Shown: positions 34,398 through 44,686 of the stretch, in pieces | Position numbering within the stretch: the stretch's first letter is position 1 | Layout: every line of letters begins with the position of its first letter | DNA from: Chlorophyllum brunneum | Lineage: Eukaryota > Basidiomycota > Agaricomycetes > Agaricales > Agaricaceae | Direction: 5' to 3' | NCBI GenBank assembly: GCA_963576785.1 | Contig: OY756146.1 | Coordinates: 248,001 to 312,000, forward strand | Length of the DNA: 64,000 nt | Position numbers and translations under genes: made by a program | The notes under the pieces: generated by a model | What the model was told of the DNA's origin: nothing | Databases searched by the model: none | Seen by the model: the letters and a program-made list of their open reading frames with translations, nothing else

Positions 34398-37300
34398 ATG
34401 AGTACCTCTGCTGCAAAACTAGATACGCCGCACCTTCCCCCACCACGACCAGGCAACGCAGCGGACCTCCAGAAGTTTATCCAGCAAGAGCTCCCCCGCA
34501 TGAATATCGAGGTCGATGCGCAGGAGTTCCTCACAAAGCTCCTCCCCGTCCCTGATGCTGTAGTGGCCGGGATGTACGACGATTTGAAGAGAGAAGGGGT
34601 CTACGAAAACTCAAAATGGGTTGGATTCCCGTCCTCGGAGAAGTCCAAGTCGAGCGACAAAGCCAAAGCACCTTCGGTGCCAACAGGACCTCTCCCCCCT
34701 CCCGCCGCCAGCACCTCTGCTTCAGTGGTGGACCCTGCTGCTACTCCAGACGCCAGTTCTGCATCATCCACTGCAGCTTCCTCTTCCCAGTCCGTCGAAG
34801 CAAAGCCTGGCAAAGTCATGGAGGCGTCATTATACCAACCTTTTGTTGATCTAGCCAACAAGATTACCGAGTGCACTCGAACGCTGTGTCCAAACGATGA
34901 GACTCCACCAGACAAACTGCGTGGGGAATGGGTTAATACGCATAATCGGTCACCAGGCTCGGGCAATCCGCATTCGCAGACGCTTATGCCTGATATTTGT
35001 TTCACGTCACAGACGAACGCTGAGGAGCTGAAGACGCTGCCAGTTCGGGAAGATGCAGCCGACCAATCCAACAATACGATGGACGGGACGCAGGTGAGTA
35101 TCGAAAACAGACTGGATTCATTCCTTCTCATCGCGCTCGCTCTTAGGGAGATGACCAAGAGGGAGCCAGAGGAAGTGTAGTTGATGGTGAACGGGTATCT
35201 CTTCCACGTTACTTTATCTACCAATAGCTGATGCAATTTTTTATCCAGGCGGACAGTGGATTCGCGTCAAGTAGACAAGATCTCAATAGAACTGGTAGCA
35301 GCGACGTTCCCCAGCCTGAAAAGGAGCACGAAAATAGTGGAAAGGCGGCGACGGGCAAACCGGTACGTGTTTTCCCTACGCCCTACTACACCGTATCTGA
35401 GGCACCACACGGCCGCATTTAGCCATCGCACCACTGGCTTCAGATTCACACAGTGGTGGAGGTCAAAAGGAGCGCCGTTCGTTCTCTGCCTCAATTGTCC
35501 ACATACGTCGGTCAGATCTTCATGGAGCAGCTTGACCGACACTTCGTTCTTGCCCTCTCCCTCCACTTGGACAACATCCACGTCCATCTCTTTGACCGGA
35601 GCGGAGTGGTCAGCTCCACACCAATCAACATTCACGAGGTCAGACTCTAGCTTCATCTCGACTCGCAATGGCTCAACCTGGCGTTTAGAAACCGGAGGAC
35701 TTCATCCGCATCATCAGTAGTTTTTCCTGCTTGCCTGCGACGACGCTCGGGTGGGACCCAACATTTCGTGTTTGGGATGGGAAGAACGTTGTTGCGTCCT
35801 ATGCGACCTCGCTGCAAGAATTCAAGAGCGCATATGAGATCCCCTGGGTCATTGATGGCTTCGAGGAGGGTCACACCAACACTGCTGGTGCTGGTCGTGG
35901 TCCCGCTGGCAACTTGGAGACCCCCACCAGCCAGGGCGGATCCCGGACGAGCCCCCTTCCGAATGAGTCAAACGACTGTTCGCGTGCTCAAGATGACACC
36001 GCTGCCAAATGCCGTCGGTATGTCGCCATCCGGTTCTTGAACCTTCAGGATGCGAAGAGACTGTGGGGAAGGGGCACCATTGTGCTCGAGGTGGTTTCAT
36101 TGGAGGACTGGCTCCAGAAGAACAAAAAGGCATGCTCGCTGACTTATAGCCTGTGTAATTCCTGACTCTTGTCTAGGCGCAGGTGTTCGTGATGAAACAG
36201 TCGTGGCAACGGCTCCCTGGCCTTGACGACGAGGGGACGGTCACATTGTCCAATACCTCCTTGAGACCTGACAAGTCAACGGAACGAGTGGATAGAGCTC
36301 GAGTTTTGCGTGAAGGCATCCAATCGTCGCCTTTTGAAGCGTGGGTGCTTAGCCGCGCTGGTTTGCAGGACCGCCTGTACGAGAGTGGATATGTCAGGTG
36401 GAAGGCGGAGAAGGCGGAGACGTTGACGTTCATCCGCAAAGGACTCCAGCCATTGCCCTTGAAAGCGAGGAAGGCAGCTGCCACTGCTTCCAGGACCGGG
36501 TCCCGCGGATCGAGTACTCCGGGGGCCGATGCGTGGTCGAGGGAGCGACTGGTCGAAATAAGCATTCCACAGGCTGACTCCAAAGTCGAGCCCCCCATTT
36601 TGGTCTCCAGGACGTTAGCTCGCACGTTTTTGAAGCTGTCGGGGTGGCCAATCAAATATTTCAAGGACAAGCGGGAGTTCCTAGATTGCCTCAAGGACGC
36701 GGTGAAAGGTTTGTATCTATTTGAACTGGTGTTTCCTGGAAACTGATTAATCAGATCATGAGCGACTGTACAAGGCCGGCGTGATGCATCGCGACATTAG
36801 CGTCAACAATATTTTGGTCTCGGCCAGTGGCAAAGGCCATTTAATTGACTTCGACCATAGCAAGATCACTACTCGCGCTCTGGACCCATTACAGCCCATT
36901 TCCGATTCTGTCGTACAGTACGTTCGCAATCGGCTTTCTGACAGGTTTGATACCAAAGTTCTGGATATTGCCTTGCCGAGACGAGGCAAGGATACTGGCT
37001 CTTACTTGGATGTGTTGGCAGTCTTTTGGGATTATCTTGGTGCCCGTGTGCTAACAACTGCTGATCTTGGATGGATTGACGAGGTCGGCTATTGTTGTCA
37101 GTGAAATGGATGATGGCTGACCACTTCTGATAGCCGTATGCAATCCCGGATTTTGGTGATCGTAAACCGGGGGACGGTTATGTCACGGTGAGCTGTTCAG
37201 TCAAGTTGCTTTTGTTGGATAAATCTCATGCCCCACCGCAGGGCACTCCCCCTTTCATAAGCTGGAAACTGAGGCGGGACGCAGACGCACACACGGCCAT

Positions 37301-37976
37301 CCACGATGCCGAGTCACTCTGGTGGGTTCCAGTGTACATCGCTCTCCGATACGATGGACCTGGAGGAACAGAGCGGAAGCTGTCCAAAGAGGTGGAAGAA
37401 CTGATGCGCCACCTATTCTTTGACTACGACTACTCACTGCGTGCCAAGCAAAAGATTTTCGATACAGCAAATGAGAACAGGAACCTGGAAGATTTACTGA
37501 AGCATATCAGCCCATATTTCGACAGCCTCAAAGGCCTCATACGGGACTGGTACAAGGTTCTCCAGATTGCATGGGCCTATCCCGAAGGGTTGGAAAACAA
37601 TTACCCACACAGTGTCATCTGCAAGGTTCTGGACAAGGCTATTGCACAGATTGATGTGGCTGAGGAGACCACTAAGTGGGGCCATCTCACAACGGCCGAG
37701 GAGAGCCGCAGGGAGCAATACTGGAAAGACGCCGAGTCCGCTATTCTCCGACAAATGACGGTCCATGCAGCTTTGGCGCAAAGGGGCTCGAAACGAGTGA
37801 AGTCCACTGCCTCTACTTCCGCTACTTCTACTCCCTCCATCGCAACCCCCACTCCAGATCCGGCCAGGGAATCTTCAGCCATGGTTGTCACCCCGCCTCG
37901 ACCCGCAACATTGAAAGCTTCACTTCGCTCTCCCGAAGAACCGCAATCAAGAAAAAGGAGCCGCAACCGCTCGTAG
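34398..37976 (+). CDS. FunK1-type fungal protein kinase, copy 2
   Basis: Nine exons that stay in one frame: 34398-35093, 35147-35176, 35249-35362, 35444-35638, 35689-36129, 36177-36708, 36755-37083, 37134-37187 and 37242-37976, giving 1041 residues. Start is ATG 34398 (MSTSAAKLDTP). An Ala/Ser-rich linker follows the N-terminal 90 residues. Kinase motifs: HRDISVNN (near 36787), LIDFDHSK, GTPPFISWKL and SLWWVPVYI. The C-terminus is basic (SRKRSRNRS), possibly a nuclear signal. The intron at 36130-36176 begins with GC where copy 1 has GT, so this is a GC-AG intron. It lies directly downstream of copy 1 on the same strand, a tandem duplication; the 3' kinase core is nearly identical to copy 1, introns included. 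Confidence 0.88.
36130..36176 (+). other. GC-AG intron in FunK1 copy 2
   Basis: Reads AAG|GCATGC at the donor and GTCTAG at the acceptor. The 47-bp intron at the same place in copy 1 (31360-31406) starts AAG|GTATGC. Skipping it keeps the frame between NKK and AQVFVMKQ. Confidence 0.8.
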
Positions 37977-38673
37977 GAAGAGTTTGACATTTTGCTGTTC
38001 TTACTCTCTTTCTGTCGTGATCATCCCTGTTGGTCCCCCGTGGATCTCGCCTCAAGACTTGTATTCCTGTACTCCTGAAATGATATTGATTTACGTCTCG
38101 TGATGCAACTCAGATTTCCAAGTGTTCGAACGTCGTAGATAGAGCCACACTAACAATGCTCTTGACTAGGTTCTTGCCATGGTTCCATTTCTCACGTCGA
38201 AAGCCGGCTACGGAGAGGCTGCTACCATGAAATTCACCCCCAGTATTTACCTCTCCTTTTGATTCTATCATACACGAAATTGCACGCCGCACCCCTGTTC
38301 CCAAGGCGCTACTCTCTGGTAGTTTGTACGTTTCTATGTTTACGTTCATACCGATTTCTACCGCGCACTAGTCCATTGTCCACTCGCTTCTCCTCAGTTC
38401 ATCCACGAGGCGTGTACTGGCACCACCCGCATGAGGAGCAAATGTGATTTTCAGAGTATTCTCGTTCATGAGATGTTGAATCATTCACGACATCTGGTGA
38501 AAATACATGGTGCGGAAAAAAAGCCATCCCCACTCAAGGCACTCATTACCGGTCTGTCTCAGATCGGAAGCGAGAATGCCCCAATGCATCCTTGCCAGAA
38601 GGTGAGCCAAACAAAGAACCCACTGGTACTCAGGTAGGGGAACGGCTACATATACAAATGCAAGTTGGAGCAA
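37977..38673. other. Convergent intergenic region, no gene seen
   Basis: About 700 bp between the 3' ends of the FunK1 copy 2 gene and the minus-strand Sos7-like gene. No motif-bearing ORF. Confidence 0.55.
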
Positions 38674-39886
38674 CTAGCTCCCTCTTGCTCTTGCTAGTAT
38701 AGCCCCTATTAGACCGTGCACGTCGTTCGTCTGGAGATGCGCATCTATAACCTCTGTCAAGTCATCGTCAACACCAGATACATCCACCGTCGCTAGCTGC
38801 CGAGTGTCGGGAAGGAACACCAGCGTGAGCACAAGAAGCTTGTTACGTTCGAGTTTGTAGGTGAGCCGAAGTTCATTATGCGAGACACATTTCGACTCGT
38901 GGAGGTCCTGCATGGAACGATGAAGTGACAGCGATGCTGTGAACCTAGGGATGTTTTTCATAATAAGACAAGACGGCGATTTGCACGGGTAAGAATCGGA
39001 CACACCAATCGTAAAGTGGTGCTATTCTTGGGTCGTCCTCCCCAACATTAGCATTTCTGACCAACTTCTCAGCCTCTGCACGCTCCGCCCGCACGTTCTC
39101 CAATTCAACATTACCCGTCTTCAGTTCCTCTTTCGCACTTTGTACCTGCTTCCGCGCGACTTCCACCTGGTCACTGAGCTCTTGCATTTCGGTTACTTGG
39201 TCAGCAAGCTTCTGGTCGGCTGCTGCGATCGTTAGTCGAGGATGTGGTTGTGTTTGTCGCAGGCGGGTAAGGGCAAGGCGAGCATCAATGATTTTCTGAG
39301 CGAGTGTGGTGGCTTTTTCTATTGCAGCTTTGGTTTTGTCGTAATCCTCTTGGACGAGAGGTGTAAGAGTGCGTATGTTGTGATGCACTTCGGCCAACGT
39401 TGTTTTGGCTGCTTTGAGTTCTGCTTTTTTCTCCTCGTTGGTAGCATTCAAATCTTTGACATCGTCTGCGGTGACTATGGGAGCATCATCTATATCACTA
39501 ACGATAGACTTGACATAACGATCTTTGGCATTTTGCTCGAGATATTGGAATTTGAGCTTTCGGAGAAATTCCTATCGGGGCAGGTCAGCATTGTTGTATG
39601 AGTTTGTACAAACAATCCGCACTGTCTGGGCAACAAGGTTCGTCGATATAATAGCTGGGTCCCTGTTTTCGGAATCCTCGAAATCGACGCCGGATTCCTC
39701 AGAGTCGAGGTTGTTGAATTCGATGGGGTTCTGGACTAGACGAAGTTTGGCATTCGTCTGTTCAAGCTGAGATTTGAGGTGATTTGAGGTCGCGAGCAGT
39801 CGTTCCTGTTCTCGCTGAAATTCCAGTGAAGGTCTGCTCATGTTCGTTTGGCGTTGATCAGACGCGTTCGACGCAACATCACCCAT
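38674..39886 (-). CDS. Sos7-like coiled-coil kinetochore protein
   Basis: Three exons: 39886-39623, 39571-39006 and 38944-38674, with introns of 51 and 61 bp; 366 residues in one frame. After a polar N-terminus the second exon opens with EFLRKLKFQYLEQNAKDRYV, the pattern I associate with the N-terminal domain of Sos7, a fungal kinetochore protein linked to Mis12-complex function. A long heptad-rich coiled coil follows (about residues 115-270), then a globular end (NELRLTYKLERNKLLVL). Start ATG 39886 (MGDVASNASDQR) is 19 bases from the stop of the upstream gene, so its promoter must overlap that gene. Alternative: another coiled-coil protein. The family call is from memory of the pattern. Confidence 0.6.
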
Positions 39887-39891
39887 TTAGG

Positions 39892-39899
39892 TCACGTGT
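39892..39899. promoter_or_regulatory. RTCACRTG (Cbf1/E-box-like) site before the Sos7-like gene
   Basis: TCACGTGT containing the CACGTG palindrome at 39893-39898, in the 19-bp gap between two minus-strand genes. With the preceding G it reads GTCACGTG, the Cbf1-type consensus. Confidence 0.4.
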
Positions 39900-39905
39900 G
39901 CGCGC

Positions 39906-40541
39906 TCAAAATTTGAATTCTTTCTTCGTGAAACAGTCCTCAAACCACCTAGGTTCACCCAGCATTGGCATCAGGTACTCGTACTGCTCCTTGGTGGCCC
40001 ACCGTTTCAGCAGGCGCTTGGAAGCAGTGCAAGTCATCGTAAGAACCTGCACTAATTTTTTATCGTTCCGAAGAAAAACTTGCCCTGCGGTTTCAGCTTG
40101 TTCGTCGGCTTTGCAATAGAGCATGCGCAGGTCGAGGCAGCCACTGCGATGCCTGAGATAGGTGCGGGCAAGAGAAGCGCCTAAGAAAAGATCTGCATCA
40201 TCTAGGGAGTCCTTGGTCAGGCCGAAGTGGGTCGTGAGCATGTTGTAAAGCATGTTCCCGGTGACTGGCCAGCCATAGTGCCAGTGGCTCTCGCATTCAG
40301 CCCATCCTTCTGGCAGCATATCGACAGGCCCTGTGTTCCAATTTGAGACGGTCTACGTATGGATATCAGCTCAACTTCAGACGGCACAAGTCCTACTCAT
40401 ATCAACTCACTTGTCGGGGAGTTTCTGTTGATGAAGATGAAGCCTCAGAGCGGGATCGCTATCAGAATATCATAAGCGGATCACCAATACTTGCTCTGTG
40501 TTAGTACGTACCGGCTTGGGGGTGGACTCAGCACTGGTCAT
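39906..40541 (-). CDS. Conserved small protein of unknown function
   Basis: Three exons: 40541-40512 (MTSAESTPKP), 40458-40411 and 40352-39906, with GT-AG introns of 53 and 58 bp; 174 residues. I do not recognise the family. Visible features: a Ser-rich N-terminus, then LPEGWAECESHWHYGWP, LARTYLRHRSG, LYCKADEQ and a basic stretch (KRLLKRWATKEQYEYLMP), and an aromatic end (GEPRWFEDCF). No signal peptide, membrane segment or zinc motif. A decayed paralogue with the same introns lies at 26245-26902, which supports the gene model. It is tightly packed upstream of the Sos7-like gene on the same strand. Confidence 0.8.
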
Positions 40542-40873
40542 GATGTGTTGATGCTTGCGCGCGCCCTCAACACTTCAAATATTCCTGGTCACATGACCGT
40601 AAATTCAGTCGAAAACAAAAAGATTTTGCGTGCAACACTTGTATACAGGTATCCTCCTTACACATCTAATAGTAATAGTCTCTCCCAACGTGGAATGAAC
40701 AGCATATGCCACGTACCGCTACTCCACTTAAACAAGAAGATTTGTCTGTCACAATAAATCTATTGTTCGCTGCCCCTGGAAGTTAAGACAAAAGGTTTTT
40801 TGTCCGTTGAGTTCGATGGTTATGCAGCTCCCTTAGACTCCTATATATTTTTCCAAGCCAACTTTCATGCATC
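40542..40873. other. Divergent intergenic/promoter region
   Basis: Holds promoters for the minus-strand small gene and the plus-strand gene at 40874. Visible are GTCACATGAC at 40588-40597 and a TATATA-like box at 40842-40849, 25-32 bases before the ATG at 40874. Confidence 0.5.
40588..40597. promoter_or_regulatory. GTCACATGAC palindrome upstream of the small gene
   Basis: Near-perfect palindrome containing RTCACRTG, 47 bases upstream of the start at 40541. The neighbouring Sos7-like gene has the same motif class before its start. Confidence 0.35.
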
Positions 40874-41139
40874 ATGGATACCATCTCGCATTACGATCTC
40901 TTGGCCCCAATCGCTCTCCAAGATGCAAAAAACTCATCCAAGGAATCCCCATGGTATGGTCTCTATAGCCTAGTGTTCCGTTCCCTCAACAATGTCTCTG
41001 AGCTGCCTGGCACTGCAACCATCCTTTATCCCCAATTACTCATCACATGCGATGAGTGGCTGGAACAGGACAATATCGATGACGATCAACAAGAAGAAAC
41101 ACCTGTCTCACCGGATTCACCTTCTCCTGTACCATGAAC
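40874..41139 (+). pseudogene. Unknown gene, 5' half, cut by an LTR insertion
   Basis: ATG 40874 (MDTISHYDLLAPIALQDAK) follows a TATATA box. 87 codons are open to a TGA at 41135. The LTR begins at 41140, five bases after the preceding codon. The TSD-like TGAAC (41135-41139) recurs at the inner edge of the opposite LTR (42417-42421, reverse complement). There the same reading frame continues on the minus strand, so this is the first half of a gene whose second half is inverted. The TGA at 41135 would be one of two in-frame stops of the rejoined frame. Function unknown; the region has a Pro/Ser/Asp-rich linker. Confidence 0.75.
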
Positions 41140-41710
41140 TGTTGAAGTTTCAGACATATTCTAGAAATAGATTATGAAGTCATTATTCTAATAATAGACT
41201 GATCCATTACTTTCCAGTAACTTCAATCCATAGTAACTTCCTATGAGTTGCTCTGCATGTGATTAGAGTCATAAGTACTTGATAGATTATTCTACATAGT
41301 ACCAATGACTAGTATACTATGTTATGCAGTACTCCACAGGCACTACGCCACAGTTAATGGGAGTCATAAGGAACATTCTATGTATTCCTAGTATTTTATG
41401 TAGTATGACTCATCTATGTTCTTACATGTATATAAACCCCATATAGCAGACCATGTTCTGCATCTTGTTCAATTGAACAACTTCTTCATCATTGCTTATC
41501 TTCTTGAGTACAACACAAGTCTTGATCTCCTTGACTTTAACCTTTCTACCTCTGACACTGACTGCTTCATTAATAATATCTGTCTATCCAAATTACCTTT
41601 CTACAGGTATCAGATAGAAGCTTATTATCTTGGTGAGTAGACCTTATGTTCTCTTCCACTGTGTTTACTGCTGCCCCAGCAAACAACTCATTACAGTCAT
41701 TTCCTCAACA
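41140..41710 (+). repeat. Solo LTR of the copia family, recombinant
   Basis: 571 bp, TGTTG to CAACA. Over its first 260 bases it is nearly identical to the LTR at 42422-42993 (sharing private changes such as CATGTGATTAGAG and TATGTTATGCAG), then diverges from it. Five-base flanks are TGAAC and GGTTT, which do not match each other. Carries the 74-codon ORF at 41416-41640. Confidence 0.92.
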
Positions 41711-41848
41711 GGTTTGACACAGCCAGTGGGTCAGGGGAAGAAGTTGGGATAGGAGGTGTTTTGGCATTGCTCCAGGTGAACTGAAGGAGTGAATTTGTTT
41801 CTCCACACTCTCAGTGGATGGAGCTGGGGCTGTAGATCACCAAGTCTG

Positions 41849-42416
41849 CTAATAAGGCATTTTTGGATCAGCACCACTGCTATCCAAACTGGGATGGTGG
41901 TTTCTGGTGGTAGAAACACAATCCAATGTTGAAGTAGTAGAGGATGGGTCCGAATCTGGTTCATAAGTTCCATCCTGCTTATTATCCACAGGGCCCAGCC
42001 TACCCCTCTTCCTTTTGAAGTAGAACCAATGGTCACCAATCGCTCCAAAACAGCTGATTATTGGGAGCAGTGGATTGTCGCCAAATGCATGAACTGCCTG
42101 GTCATCCAGCTGGTCAACGAGAAGTCATTCTATTGTCTCTCTCTTGAGGTGGTCCTGCTCGAGTATTTTTATCTCCACAAGCAAGTCCAAGCATTGGGAG
42201 ATAATCTTGCAATTGATATCGAGATAGTATCGCCATCTACCAAAATCAGGAATGTGGGAAGAGCATATCCTGGTCAAATCTCCAGTGGAAAGCCTTGGTT
42301 TTGCTGGAGATGACTCTGGGGTTGCCTTCAGGGTCTGAAAATAGGCTTCAAGTGAGATAGAGAGCAGCTGGGTCAAGTTGATGCTGTCTCTCACCAAGTT
42401 TCCACCAGCATATCCA
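41849..42416 (-). pseudogene. Unknown gene, 3' half, inverted
   Basis: Read on the minus strand from 42416 it continues the frame of 40874-41139 without a shift: TGYAGG, NLVRDSINLTQLLSIS and IPDFGRWRYYLD, a TGA at 42125-42127 where the context predicts Trp, then LLVDQLDDQAVHAFGDN and GDHWFYFKRKRGRLGP, ending at TAG 41849. The protein type is not recognised. The half-gene has no start of its own and is separated from its 5' half by a solo LTR, so it is not expressed as a whole. Confidence 0.75.
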
Positions 42417-42421
42417 GTTCA

Positions 42422-42993
42422 TGTTGAGGAAACGACCATAATGAGTTGTTTGCTGGGGACAGCAGTAAACACAGTGGGAGAGAACATAGGGTCTACTCAC
42501 CAAGATAATAAGCTTCTATCTGATACCTATAGAAAGGTAGTTCAGATAGACAGATATTATTGATAAAGCAGTCAGTGTCAGTAGTATAGAGGTCAAAGTC
42601 AAGTAAGTCTAGACTGGTGTTGTACTCAAGGAGATAGGCAATGATGAAGAAGTTGTTTGATTGAACAAGATGCAGAACTAGGTCTGCTACATAGGGTTTA
42701 TATACATATTGAAGCATAGACAAGTCATACTACATAAAATACTAGGAATACATAGAATGTTCCTTATGACTCCCATTAACTGTGGTGTAGTGCCTGTGGA
42801 GTACTGCATAACATAGTATACTAGTCATTGGTACTATGTAGAATAATCTATCAAGTACTTATGACTCTAATCACATGCAGAGCAACTCATAGGAAGTTAC
42901 TACAGATTGAAGTTACTGGAAAGTAATGGATCAGTCTATTATTAGAATAATGACTTCATAATCTATTTCTAGAATATGTCCGAAACTTCAACA
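42422..42993 (-). repeat. 3' LTR of copia D
   Basis: 572 bp, next to a polypurine tract (42994-43006, CTCCTCCTTGCTC on plus). Differs from its own 5' LTR but matches the solo LTR at 41140 over the first 260 bases. The ORF at 42723-42493 is open. Confidence 0.92.
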
Positions 42994-43024
42994 CTCCTCC
43001 TTGCTCTGTATTGATGTAGAGTTG

Positions 43025-44292
43025 TAATTACTCAAACATCAAGCCAAGGTGAGGTTGGAATAGATTGAATTTAATTTTGTCTAAATTCTTTGTGAGAATA
43101 TTGGCAGAGTTTTCCATGCCTTTCACAGAGAATATTTCAATCTTTCCATCTTCTACCAAATCATGAATGTAATAGTATTTGACGTCGACATATTTCGATC
43201 GTTTTTCTGTTACTGGATTTTTGGCCCAAAATATTGAACCCTCATTATCACTGAAGAGATAAGGGGCTAATGATCGGATACCAATTTCTTCCAACAAATT
43301 GACAGTCCAAACAAGTTGTCGACTGCAATCTGACAAAGCCATATACTCGGCTTCAGTGGAAGATAATGCAACAGTTTTCTGTTTTCTACTTAACCAAGCG
43401 ATAGCTCCACTGGCTAATAAACAGAAATATCCAGTTACAGATTTACGACTAATTGGATCACCAGCCCAATCAGAGTCAGAAAAAGCATTAAGGCCTTGCA
43501 TAGAACTTCCATTATAGGTAATTCTATATTTGCAAGTAGCATTAAGGTACTTTAGCAAATGTAAGCCTGTATTATAATGCACTTTAGTAGGGTTGGTCAT
43601 ATGTTGTGATAATTTGACAGTGGCAAAAGCTATGTCAGGCCAACTGCCTATCATTAGATACATGACTAATCCTACTAACTGTTGATATCTCTTTATGAAA
43701 TCAGGTGTCGCTTGTCCTGTATTAGATTCGAAGATAAATCCATTTGGTAATGGGATTTCTTCTTTTCCAATTACTTTAAATCGATCAAGAACTTTTCCTA
43801 GATAATCTATTTGGTCTAGGGTGATTGATTGGTTTATAGGGTTTTGTGAAATTTTCATGCCAAGAAACTCTTTGGTTGGACCAAGGTCTCAGCATTCCCA
43901 TTTTTTCATAAAGAGTGCTTGCTTCTCATATAGAAGTCTAGAGCCTCTAATTCCGATGAACATTGAGTCATCTACATAGACCAGAGCTATAATAAGCTCT
44001 TTGGTTTCAGGGTCATAGTAATAATAGACTCCAGCATCTAGTTTGGATCAGACAAATCCTAGGTCGGTCATTGACTTAGTCAATTCCTTCCACCATTGTT
44101 GTCCAGATTGTTTTAGTCCATAAATGGCTCAGTTTAATTTCCAAACCAAATTACCACAACCTGTATTGAAACCTTCTGGAAGTTTCATATAGAGTTCTTC
44201 ATCCAGTTTTTCGTAGAGATAAGCAGTTTTAACATCTAAACTGAGCATCTCCCAATCATTGAGGGCAGCAACTGCAAATATGAGTCGTGCTG
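43025..44292 (-). pseudogene. Copia D pol, RT C-part and RNase H
   Basis: Open at 43858-43028 from MKISQNPINQ through SDSDWAGDPISRKS and STEAEYMAL to the element end. Upstream a TGA at 43889-43891 stands where copia A has CGA (Arg). The YVDD region near 43970 is present. Joined across the gypsy insertion to 55804 onward. Confidence 0.87.
44288..44292. repeat. Target duplication of the gypsy block, left (TGCTG)
   Basis: TGCTG directly before the first gypsy LTR, repeated at 55799-55803. Other copia copies have a single TGCTG here. Confidence 0.88.
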
Positions 44293-44593
44293 TGTTACAA
44301 ACTAGAGGCCGTTCATTCCTATCATGCGCCCATTACCTCATGTACCCTCATACTTGTTTCGCCTCCTGTATCACCCCTAGAGGCTATGCCTCCTACCTGA
44401 CTCATTCTACTTGTCTCCTATGACTCCTTTACTCGACTCCCTTATTCTTAGCTCTTACCACTAGTATATAAAGTGTAGTAATACTTGATGTATTCCTTAC
44501 ACTTTACCAATCGTATTATCCCTTCTTCCTTTCTCTACTTCCTTCCCTTTATCCAAAGGCTTGCAACCTGAGTCAGAGACTAAGGTCATAACA
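44293..44593 (+). repeat. Gypsy LTR 1 (5')
   Basis: 301 bp, TGTTAC to ATAACA. TATATAAA box at 44465-44472. The expected RNA start about 34 bases further on is ACACTTTACCAA. Confidence 0.93.
44499..44510 (+). promoter_or_regulatory. Self-primer sequence at the predicted RNA 5' end
   Basis: ACACTTTACCAA, 34 bases from the start of the TATA box, is the perfect reverse complement of 44595-44606. Tf1 and sushi-type elements prime reverse transcription with the first bases of their own RNA in exactly this arrangement. Confidence 0.75.
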
Positions 44594-44594
44594 T

Positions 44595-44606
44595 TTGGTA
44601 AAGTGT
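44595..44606 (+). promoter_or_regulatory. Primer-binding site for self-priming
   Basis: TTGGTAAAGTGT, starting one base after the 5' LTR end. It pairs over 12 bases with the predicted start of the transcript. The complementarity replaces a tRNA primer. Confidence 0.75.
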
Positions 44607-44686
44607 CATTCGACTCACCTTGCAAGAGAGGTGCCACTATCCGTAGCTAGGCTTGGAATAATAGCCTCCGACCAGGACAACAGTAT

